Shown here: in pieces, positions 1 to 5,760 of the stretch | Layout of the letters: each line of letters opens with the position of its first letter | Numbering within the stretch: the first letter of the stretch is position 1 | From: an uncultured Ruminococcus sp. | GTDB lineage: Bacteria; Bacillota; Clostridia; Oscillospirales; CAG-272 | Direction: 5' to 3' | DNA: 7,721 bases | NCBI GenBank assembly: GCA_902796505.1 | Contig: CADBPA010000102.1 | Location: forward strand, 1 to 7,721 | Notes under the pieces: generated by a model | What the model saw: only the letters and a program-made list of their open reading frames with translations | Database searches by the model: none | Told to the model about the DNA's origin: nothing | Position numbers and translations under genes: made by a program

Positions 1-2
1 GA

Positions 3-1277
3 TCAGAGGATCGTGAATTTTTCGAGCAGGGCGACGGCGGGTCCGACGTAATTCGGACGGGCGGTCGTTTTTTCGGAGAGGCGGAGGGTATTCAGCACCT
101 CGCTGAGTTTACCGCTGATCGAAAAGGCGGTCGCCGGGATCTCTTTTCCGTCCTTGTGCAGGACCGCGAGGCGGACTTCGCCGCCGATATAATCGTTGAA
201 GAGATCGACCTGAAGTCCGGAGAATTGCAGGCATTCGAGCCGATCGCACGCGAAAAGCTCCTCTTCGGTGAGGCTGCCGGGGGCGAGCGAGAGGACGCGC
301 AGGTTGCCGGTGTTCGGCTCGCCGACGTACTGCGCGAAGCGGTTGCCGCCGAAGAAGGCTTCGACTTTGCCGTCGCGGATCAGGGTGCGGTCGGTCAGGG
401 AGGAGCCGTCCTCATCGAAATCGGCGCTTTCGCACGCGCCTTCGGCTTTGCCGACGGCGGTCAGGGTGATGCGGTCGCAGTCCTCGGCGGTCTGGATCTC
501 GTCGCCCTTTTTGAGGATACCCGAATGGGTATAGAGCGCGGAATAGTGCAGCTGGTCGGCGTATTCCGAGAGGATCTCGCAGATCTCCTCCGCCGGGAGG
601 GTGACGGCGACGCCGGCGGGCAGGTCGATCTTTTCGGCTTTGGCGCGGAGTTCGACCTTGCGCAGTTCCTCGCGGATATAGGCGCGCAGGGACGGCTCGT
701 CGAAGCTCGAAAGGCGCGTCTGCGCATAGGTTTCGACCGAGCGGTCGGGGAGATCGAAGGTCGGGATGGTCTCGATCATCGCGCTGTAGGAGGACGAGGA
801 CTTATCGGTGCCGTCGGAATTGACGATACGCGTATCGGTATGATAGAGGAAGATCTCGGTGGCGTTCAGCCCGGCGCCGGCGCTTCCCCGCTCGGCAAAG
901 ACGGCGTTTGCGATCGCCTCGGCGACCTCGGCGAGGCTTTTTCCCTCGATGAGGTTTTTATGCGAGAAGCTCCCGGTCTCGCCGCGGACGAGCGAGTAGG
1001 GCTGATTGCGGATGGCGCGGGCGTTCTCCTTGGCGGCGGCGACGGCGGAGGCGATCTCCTGCTCGGTCGCGGTGGGGGAGAGGCGGAAGGAGGCGTCGCC
1101 GAGCGCGCCGTCGTGCGCAAGATAGACGCTGACCGAATAGTCGGTCGTTCTGCCGCGGCGGACGGTCTCCACGCGGTCGTGGACGAAGAAGAGCTGATCG
1201 GTCTCGGTCACGGTGCGGTTGATCTTATAGCCGTCGAGTCCGGCGGACGAAAGGAGTTTTTGAAGCAGATCCATCAT
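3..1277 (-). CDS. pmbA: TldE/PmbA-type metalloprotease partner subunit
   Basis: This is a 424-residue TldD/PmbA family protein, close to the usual ~450 residues for TldE (PmbA). In the known E. coli system TldE forms a heterodimer with TldD, which carries the metal site; together they degrade unfolded peptides and mature some modified peptides such as microcin B17. No HExxxH motif is present here; the equivalent stretch has EEICEILSEY, which fits the non-catalytic subunit. The C-terminal family region is recognisable, with the pattern 'RDGKVEAFFGGN', then 'GNLR', then a beta-rich tail with 'SISGKLSEVLNTL' near residues 385-398. The start is the ATG at 1277, whose ATGA overlaps the tldD stop by 4 bases, with an AAGGTG ribosome binding site 8 bases upstream. 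An in-frame ATG follows immediately at 1274. An upstream extension to 1331 would lie inside tldD and reads as Arg-rich non-homologous sequence. It is the last visible operon gene; the TGA stop is at 3-5. Confidence 0.88.
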   Translation of the reverse strand: MMDLLQKLLSSAGLDGYKINRTVTETDQLFFVHDRVETVRRGRTTDYSVSVYLAHDGALGDASFRLSPTATEQEIASAVAAAKENARAIRNQPYSLVRGETGSFSHKNLIEGKSLAEVAEAIANAVFAERGSAGAGLNATEIFLYHTDTRIVNSDGTDKSSSSYSAMIETIPTFDLPDRSVETYAQTRLSSFDEPSLRAYIREELRKVELRAKAEKIDLPAGVAVTLPAEEICEILSEYADQLHYSALYTHSGILKKGDEIQTAEDCDRITLTAVGKAEGACESADFDEDGSSLTDRTLIRDGKVEAFFGGNRFAQYVGEPNTGNLRVLSLAPGSLTEEELFACDRLECLQFSGLQVDLFNDYIGGEVRLAVLHKDGKEIPATAFSISGKLSEVLNTLRLSEKTTARPNYVGPAVALLEKFTIL

Positions 1278-2671
1278 GAGAGTTTCACCTTCGCTTTCAG
1301 GGCAGGACCTCCGTCGGAGACGCGCACCCATTCTTTATAGCCTTTGCCGCATTGGCCGGCGCCTGCGACCTCGAAGTCGTCGCTGACCATCGAGATGGAT
1401 TTCAGCAGATCCGGCACGTAGCCGCTCATCACGACCGGAGAGACGTAGTGGTCGGTCAGTTTGCCGTCCACGATCTCGATGCCGTATTCGCAGACGCATT
1501 GGATCGCCCAGTTTTTCGGATCTTCCATGCCGTTGTTCGTCTCGAAGAGCATATAGCCGTGCTTGACCGAGGCGATCATATCCGAAAGCTTGTCGCTTCC
1601 TTTTTCAAAGAAGGTGTTGGTCATCCGGGTGTAGGCCTTGTTTTTGAAGGACTGGCGGCGGCCGTTTCCGGTCGGCTCACAGCCGAGCTGACGGGAACTG
1701 ACGAGATCGCAGATGCCGCTGACGAGGATACCGTCCTTGATGATCTGCGTATCGTGCGCGAGAACGCCGTCGTCGTCGAAGAAATAGGAGGCGACCGAAA
1801 GGGTGGATCCGGCGCCGTCGCGCATCGAGACGATCGGGGAGGCGACGTACTTGCCGACGTACTCCTTGGCGATCGCGCGGTCCTTGACGAACTGGTCCAT
1901 CTCGACGCCGTGGCCGAAGGCTTCGTGGGCGATCAGCCCGGTGATGCTCGGATCGGTGATGACGTCGTAGAAGCCGGACTCGATCGGCGTGGCTTTGACG
2001 AGGCAGCGCGCCTTTTCGATCAGCCGGTCGATCTTGCCGGGAAGCGCCGCGATGACCTCGGAGAGTTTATGCGAATAGGCGCCCTCGCGGCAGGAGACCA
2101 TCTTCTCGCCGTCGCGGTAGTAGGCGAGGAGGATTCCGTTGCACCAGGTGTAATTCTGCGTCAGCTCGCGGTTTTGCGAGAGGAACATCTTCGAGACGTC
2201 GAGCGTCATGAGGAGCGCGACGGCGTTTGCGACCTTCTCGTCCGCGGCAAGGATCCTGTCCTTCATTTCGCCGCAGAAGGCGAGGATCTTTTCATCCGAA
2301 AATTCGGCAAAATCGCTCTCGCGGAGGAAGTCGCGCTTCAGCGGCTCGTCCGGCACCGGGAGGGTTTCCACCTCGGCGGCAGGAAGATCGGCGCGCGCAA
2401 ATTCGGCGGCGACCTGCGCGGCGAACGCCTTCGGATCGTCGGGAAGCTCGTCGAAGGAATATTCAAAGAACGCCCCTCCGGCGGACATTTTGAGAACGAA
2501 GCCGCGCTCGCAGTCCTGCCCGTCGGCAGCCGAGGCGCTCATGCGGTTGGCGAGGAAGCGGCGGGACTTCACGTCGGTCGCCAGCAGCGAGACGTAGCGG
2601 AAATCGCCGGTCAGCGCGTCCACGATCGCACGCAGCTTCGCTCTGTTTTCTTCCAGAAATGCGGAAAACAT
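1274..2671 (-). CDS. tldD: TldD family zinc metalloprotease
   Basis: This 465-residue protein is the catalytic subunit of a TldD/TldE peptidase, which acts in the cytosol on unfolded or leader-containing peptides. The family metal site is complete: HEAFGH gives H249, E250 and H254 (HExxxH), and GQCGKG near the C terminus gives C441, matching the third metal ligand Cys of E. coli TldD in its GMCGKDGQ segment. Length is close to the E. coli protein (~480). An N-terminal alpha/beta domain precedes the motif and a beta-rich domain follows it. The ATG at 2671 was chosen because AAAGGAG sits 6 bases upstream; a longer in-frame start at 2731 would overlap surE by 38 bases and has no such site. It lies 22 bases after surE and overlaps the TldE-type gene by 4 bases, which suits a fixed-ratio heterodimer. 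Confidence 0.94.
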   Translation of the reverse strand: MFSAFLEENRAKLRAIVDALTGDFRYVSLLATDVKSRRFLANRMSASAADGQDCERGFVLKMSAGGAFFEYSFDELPDDPKAFAAQVAAEFARADLPAAEVETLPVPDEPLKRDFLRESDFAEFSDEKILAFCGEMKDRILAADEKVANAVALLMTLDVSKMFLSQNRELTQNYTWCNGILLAYYRDGEKMVSCREGAYSHKLSEVIAALPGKIDRLIEKARCLVKATPIESGFYDVITDPSITGLIAHEAFGHGVEMDQFVKDRAIAKEYVGKYVASPIVSMRDGAGSTLSVASYFFDDDGVLAHDTQIIKDGILVSGICDLVSSRQLGCEPTGNGRRQSFKNKAYTRMTNTFFEKGSDKLSDMIASVKHGYMLFETNNGMEDPKNWAIQCVCEYGIEIVDGKLTDHYVSPVVMSGYVPDLLKSISMVSDDFEVAGAGQCGKGYKEWVRVSDGGPALKAKVKLS

Positions 2672-2677
2672 CTTTTT

Positions 2678-2684
2678 CTCCTTT
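2678..2684 (-). promoter_or_regulatory. Ribosome binding site of tldD
   Basis: The minus strand reads AAAGGAG followed by AAAAAG and the ATG at 2671, a near-perfect Shine-Dalgarno match with 6-base spacing. It fixes the tldD start and is the only strong internal ribosome binding site in a true intergenic gap of this operon, so tldD translation is probably less dependent on upstream ribosomes than that of its neighbours. Confidence 0.85.
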
Positions 2685-2693
2685 GCTGAATGA

Positions 2694-3449
2694 TTATTTT
2701 TGTAAAGTATTCTTGTCAAAATCGGGATCATGAAGGACTTTTTCGTCGGTGCGCGAGAGGCTCATCGGGGTGATCGAAATATAACCGTTCATCACGGCGT
2801 CAAGATCGAGCGAGAGGTCCGCCGTGCCTTGATACATCGAATAGCCGATCTGCCGGAAGAGTCCATCTCCGCACGGCTCGATACGGTCGAGGTAGTAGGG
2901 TCCTGCCTGCCGCGTCAGAAGGATTCCCTTCGGCGAGACCTTCGGGATATTGATATTCCAAAGACACCGCCCGGCGAGCAGACCGCGCTCCGCCATCCAC
3001 GCGTAAACGGCGGGGATCTTCTCTTTCGCCGTCCCGAAATCGCCCGGCTCGGTGGAGAAGGCGATCGCCGGCATCCCGAGCGCCGCCGCCTCAAAGATCG
3101 CGCCGACCGTCCCGGAATAGAGGATATCCCGCCCGACGTTGATCCCGCGGTTGATCCCCGAAAAAACGAGATCGTATTCCCGGTGCAGACCGTTCACGGC
3201 GAAGCGCACGCAGTCGGCAGGGGTGGAATCGACGTACCAGCACTCGGCGCCGCCGATCGGCTCCGCCCGCTTCGCCTCAAAGGGCGAGGTGATGTTGATC
3301 GCGTGGCTTTTTCCGCTCTGCTCGGTTTTCGGCGCGCAGAGGGTGACGTTGCCGAGCGTTCCGGCAAATTCGGCGAGAATGCGGATGCCCTCGGAGGTAT
3401 AGCCGTCGTCATTGACAACTAATATTTGCATTTTGTCGTTTTTTCTCAT
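2694..3449 (-). CDS. surE: 5'/3'-nucleotidase SurE
   Basis: SurE removes phosphate from nucleoside monophosphates and, in some species, from short polyphosphate; it is a cytosolic, divalent-metal-dependent enzyme. All family landmarks are present (numbering from 3449): VNDDG with D14 and D15, S45 in SGKSHAIN, the SGINRGINVG loop with N100, and the late GYISITP segment. At 251 residues the length is normal. Two starts are plausible. The ATG at 3449 overlaps the preceding stop as ATGA, the same arrangement as at the tldD/tldE junction; the in-frame ATG at 3431 gives MQILVVNDDG, the typical SurE N terminus. Neither has a convincing Shine-Dalgarno site, so translation probably depends on coupling to the upstream DHH gene. 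A TTG at 3455 is less likely. Its position after two NrnA-like genes suggests it dephosphorylates the mononucleotides they release; this is inference. Confidence 0.95.
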   Translation of the reverse strand: MRKNDKMQILVVNDDGYTSEGIRILAEFAGTLGNVTLCAPKTEQSGKSHAINITSPFEAKRAEPIGGAECWYVDSTPADCVRFAVNGLHREYDLVFSGINRGINVGRDILYSGTVGAIFEAAALGMPAIAFSTEPGDFGTAKEKIPAVYAWMAERGLLAGRCLWNINIPKVSPKGILLTRQAGPYYLDRIEPCGDGLFRQIGYSMYQGTADLSLDLDAVMNGYISITPMSLSRTDEKVLHDPDFDKNTLQK

Positions 3450-4444
3450 AGGCAATCGGGGTTTTGCGCCTTGAAATCGCCGAGCAGACGGTCTGCGTCG
3501 GCAAGCAGAGCGCGGACTTCTTTTCGGTTATAGACGGTCGCCCCGGCGGCGCAGGCGTGTCCGCCGCCACGATAGTTGCACGCCAGCGGCTGGACTTCGA
3601 CAAAGCGCGAGCGCAGGCGGACGCGGATCGATTCCTCCCCGGTCGCGGCGTTTTTGTTTTCGATGAAGGCGATCCAGATCATCGAGCCTTTGATCTTGTC
3701 CATCGTATTGACGGTATTGCTCGCCTGCTCGCTCGTCATGCCGTACTTTTCCTGCATTTTCAGGCTGATATAGAGGTAGCAGACGCCGTTCGGCGTCATT
3801 TTCACCGAGCGGAGGATGTCGGCTTCGCGCTTGACCGAGGCGAAATCCTCAAGATAGAGCTGCGCGTAGATGCGGTCGGTGTCGATCCCGGTTTCGAGCA
3901 GGATCGCCGCCATGCGGAGGGTGTCGCCCGACGTTTCGCGGTAGCGGAAGCGGCCGGAATCGGTCACCATGCCGACGAAGAGGGCTTCCGCCGCCTCGCG
4001 CGGCAGTTTCAACTCCTCCCGGAAGCTGTCGTAAAAATCGACGATCATCTCGCAGGTGGACGAGCGATGCTCCTCGATCCAGCAGAGGTCGCCGTAGGGC
4101 TTGTCCTCGATGTGGTGGTCGATCTTGACGATCTCGCGCGCAAGGCCCGTTTTCTTGTTGGAAAGGCGGTCGGCGGTACCCGTGTCGAGCGCAAGGACGA
4201 GCGCGCCGGCATATTCTTCGTCCGGGATCGGGGCGTCCTCCGCGCCGAGGAAGGCGGTATAGTCGGCGTAATCCTCGTTCAGAAGCAGGACGGTCTTTTC
4301 CGGGAAGGAGGCGCGCAGGATCGCCTGCAAGCCCTTCGTCGAGCCGACCGCGTCGCCGTCCGGGCGGGTGTGCCGCACAAGGATGATCTTGTCGTACTCC
4401 TTGATCTTATCGAGAATTTTGCGCTTGATTCCGAGATCATTCAT
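3446..4444 (-). CDS. DHH-DHHA1 phosphoesterase, NrnA-like (second paralog)
   Basis: This 332-residue protein belongs to the NrnA family of DHH phosphoesterases, which degrade 2- to 5-mer nanoRNA, dephosphorylate pAp, or cut pApA from cyclic di-AMP turnover. The catalytic motifs are all present: HTRPDGDA (H25, D29, D31), LDTG (D87), DHH at 109-111, and TDSGRF (D162). The C-terminal DHHA1 substrate-binding domain ends in RGGGHACAAGA (H296). The ATG at 4444 was chosen; it overlaps the upstream paralog by 8 bases (ATGAATGA) and avoids a TTG start at 4477 that lies deeper in that gene. The only Shine-Dalgarno-like bases (AGGGG, 4446-4450) are one base from the ATG, too close to work well, so translation is probably coupled. 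It is clearly homologous along its whole length to the gene before it. Which substrate it prefers cannot be read from the sequence. Confidence 0.92.
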   Translation of the reverse strand: MNDLGIKRKILDKIKEYDKIILVRHTRPDGDAVGSTKGLQAILRASFPEKTVLLLNEDYADYTAFLGAEDAPIPDEEYAGALVLALDTGTADRLSNKKTGLAREIVKIDHHIEDKPYGDLCWIEEHRSSTCEMIVDFYDSFREELKLPREAAEALFVGMVTDSGRFRYRETSGDTLRMAAILLETGIDTDRIYAQLYLEDFASVKREADILRSVKMTPNGVCYLYISLKMQEKYGMTSEQASNTVNTMDKIKGSMIWIAFIENKNAATGEESIRVRLRSRFVEVQPLACNYRGGGHACAAGATVYNRKEVRALLADADRLLGDFKAQNPDCL

Positions 4445-5381
4445 GCCCCTGCCCTGCCATTTCGTCAAGATCGGCAAGCATTTTCAGCGCGGTGGCGTAG
4501 TCCGCGACCGTCGCGCCGCTTGCCTTTTTGTGTCCGCCGCCGCCGTATTTGACGGCGATGGGGTTGATATTGTATTTGCTCGAACGGATCTCGCAAAGCA
4601 CGCCGGCGTCCGAATCGGTGAAATTCACCCAGATATCCACGCCGCGGATGTCTCCCATCGTGCCGACCATGCCGCGCGAGATCGCGTGGGGATCGAGTCC
4701 TCCGGCGGCGATCTCCTCCGCCGTCGTGTGAATATAGGCGACGCGATGTTCGGTAAACCGGATCTTCAGCACGTAGCTTGCGCGAAGCTGGATCGAGGAA
4801 AAATCGTCGGCGTAAAGATCGCCGTAAACCTCGCCGAGATCGACCCCGTGCTGCATCAAGAAGCCGGCGCGGCGGAAGGTTTCGGCGGTGGTGCAATCGT
4901 AGCGGAAGCGGCCGGAGTCGGTCGCCATGCCGGTATAAAGCGATTTTGCCGCAAGGCGGTCGACGCGGAGTCCGCACTCGATCGCAAGATCGGTGATGAG
5001 TCCGCAGCAGCTTTCATAGGAGGTGTCCACGATCTCGTCGGCACAGATCTGCTCGATGAAAAGATGATGGTCGATGCGCAGGGTGTCCTCGGCGGTCTGA
5101 TAGCGGCCGTCGCTGATGAGGCCTCTGCCGGAGGTGTCGAGAACGATCGCAAGCGCGCCGCGATAATATTCGTCCGGGATCACGTCCGGCGTGCTGCCCT
5201 CCATAAAGGAATAGCGGCCGGCGTCGTCTCCGACAAGATAGACCTCTTTTTCGGGGAAATTCTCGCGGATCAGCGCGGCAAGCCCGACCTGACTGCCGAT
5301 GGCGTCGCCGTCCGGGTGGGTGTGCCGATGAAGGATGATCCGACCGTACCGGCGGATCTTCTGAATGGCGATTTCAAACAT
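4437..5381 (-). CDS. DHH-DHHA1 phosphoesterase, NrnA-like (first paralog)
   Basis: This is the first gene of the operon, 314 residues, the usual size for NrnA-type oligoribonuclease/pAp phosphatase. The DHH domain shows HTHPDGDA (H20, D24, D26), LDTS (D82), DHH at 104-106, and TDSGRF (D155), which together form the two-metal centre in this family. The DHHA1 domain carries GGGGHKKASGA (H284), which binds the substrate end. Catalysis therefore looks intact. The ATG at 5381 is preceded at 9 bases by AAAGGA and about 27 bases of predicted leader from a strong promoter. It overlaps the second paralog by 8 bases. Both paralogs keep full active sites, so neither looks like a decayed copy; likely roles are nanoRNA, pAp or pApA hydrolysis. 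It lacks the extra nuclease or sensory domains (RecJ, GdpP), so those families are unlikely. Confidence 0.92.
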   Translation of the reverse strand: MFEIAIQKIRRYGRIILHRHTHPDGDAIGSQVGLAALIRENFPEKEVYLVGDDAGRYSFMEGSTPDVIPDEYYRGALAIVLDTSGRGLISDGRYQTAEDTLRIDHHLFIEQICADEIVDTSYESCCGLITDLAIECGLRVDRLAAKSLYTGMATDSGRFRYDCTTAETFRRAGFLMQHGVDLGEVYGDLYADDFSSIQLRASYVLKIRFTEHRVAYIHTTAEEIAAGGLDPHAISRGMVGTMGDIRGVDIWVNFTDSDAGVLCEIRSSKYNINPIAVKYGGGGHKKASGATVADYATALKMLADLDEMAGQGHE

Positions 5382-5390
5382 ACGATTTCG

Positions 5391-5396
5391 TCCTTT
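5391..5396 (-). promoter_or_regulatory. Ribosome binding site of the first operon gene
   Basis: The minus strand reads AAAGGA, then nine bases, then the ATG at 5381. It supports that start for the first DHH gene. Confidence 0.8.
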
Positions 5397-5414
5397 ATTT
5401 TTGTCTTACAGTTC

Positions 5415-5443
5415 AGTATAGCACATTTCGGGCGTAAAATCAA
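5415..5443 (-). promoter_or_regulatory. Sigma-A-type promoter of the five-gene operon
   Basis: On the minus strand the -35 box TTGATT (5438-5443) is separated by exactly 17 bases from the -10 box TATACT (5415-5420). A TG sits one base before the -10, giving an extended -10 element. Transcription should begin near 5408, leaving a leader of about 27 bases that contains the AAAGGA site. No riboswitch or attenuator can fit in such a leader. This is the only clear promoter found in the window, and it should drive all five genes, since no internal gap exceeds 22 bases. Confidence 0.85.
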
Positions 5444-5538
5444 GGCTTTTTCGGAGGAAACCGCCCGCACGACGGATTTTCTTTCTTTTATTTTCCGAAA
5501 GACCAACGAAGCAAGCCCGGCGAAGAAAATTTACGAAA

Positions 5539-5593
5539 GTTCGCGCAAATGCGCTGTAAGTTTCGATCGAAATGTGCGAACCGCTGTAGTTTC
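5539..5593. repeat. Cluster of short inverted and direct repeats
   Basis: The arms GTTCGCGCA (5539-5547) and TGTGCGAAC (5573-5581) are inverted and pair fully over 9 bases in a plus-strand RNA, with one G-U pair. Inside the loop is the perfect 12-base palindrome TTTCGATCGAAA (5561-5572). Overlapping these is a direct repeat, CGCTGTAAGTTTC (5552-5564) and CGCTGTAGTTTC (5582-5593), differing by one inserted base and spaced 30 bases apart, about three helical turns. The cluster lies between the surface-gene terminator and the operon promoter, roughly 100 bases upstream of the -35 box. It could be a regulator-binding region or a remnant repeat; function is unknown. Confidence 0.5.
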
Positions 5594-5594
5594 A

Positions 5595-5636
5595 CAAAAA
5601 AACGAGACCTGCCGAAGCTTCCCGACAGATCCCGTT
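5595..5636 (-). terminator. Rho-independent terminator of the surface protein gene
   Basis: In minus-strand RNA the arms 5623-5636 and 5601-5614 pair over 14 bases (three G-U pairs), with an 8-base loop containing AAGCTT, followed by a run of seven U encoded at 5596-5602. The two outermost A-U pairs share bases with the U run. On the plus strand the same arms have three mismatches and no T run follows, so the element works leftward only. It lies about 125 bases after the TAA stop of the surface protein gene and separates that gene from the operon. Confidence 0.85.
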
Positions 5637-5760
5637 CTTGTGTTATAGATCATTCTGTCCCATGAAATCGGTCAGATGCAGGGACAACTCTACAAATTCT
5701 GAACGCTGCTATTTCGTTTTGCTTTGGGTGAATAGGGCGTGCGTTTACTGAATGAGAAAT

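Larger units (their letters stand above)
5382..5760. other. Intergenic region between surface gene and operon
   Basis: This stretch holds, from right to left, about 124 bases with no recognised gene (5637-5760), the terminator, the repeat cluster, an AT-rich upstream segment and the operon promoter. Within 5637-5760 only a 6-base inverted repeat was seen (TGTCCC at 5656-5661, GGGACA at 5681-5686). No small gene with a ribosome binding site and no RNA gene could be supported. Open frames running through it on the plus strand are continuations of antisense shadows. Confidence 0.7.

Noticed and set aside
1278..1331. Longer N terminus for the TldE-type protein
   Set aside because: It would overlap tldD by 58 bases, reads MGARLRRRSCPES with no family similarity, and the ATG at 1277 has a ribosome binding site and an ATGA overlap.
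2672..2731. Longer N terminus for TldD
   Set aside because: It overlaps surE by 38 bases and has no ribosome binding site, while the ATG at 2671 follows AAAGGAG at ideal spacing.
4445..4477. TTG start for the second DHH gene
   Set aside because: It lies deeper in the preceding gene, and the family domain begins well after the ATG at 4444.
4465..5152. Arg/Pro-rich minus-strand frames inside the first DHH gene
   Set aside because: They are out-of-frame translations of a gene whose catalytic motifs are all in the other frame.
156..5648. Long plus-strand open frames (about 394, 445, 230, 362 and 426 codons) antisense to the operon
   Set aside because: They lie opposite well-recognised genes, contain low-complexity Asp/Gly/Val/Arg-rich sequence and no family motif, and arise from the GC-rich codon bias of the sense strand.
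5656..5686. Possible second terminator or hairpin (TGTCCC with GGGACA)
   Set aside because: The stem is only six bases with a 19-base loop and no T run follows in either direction.
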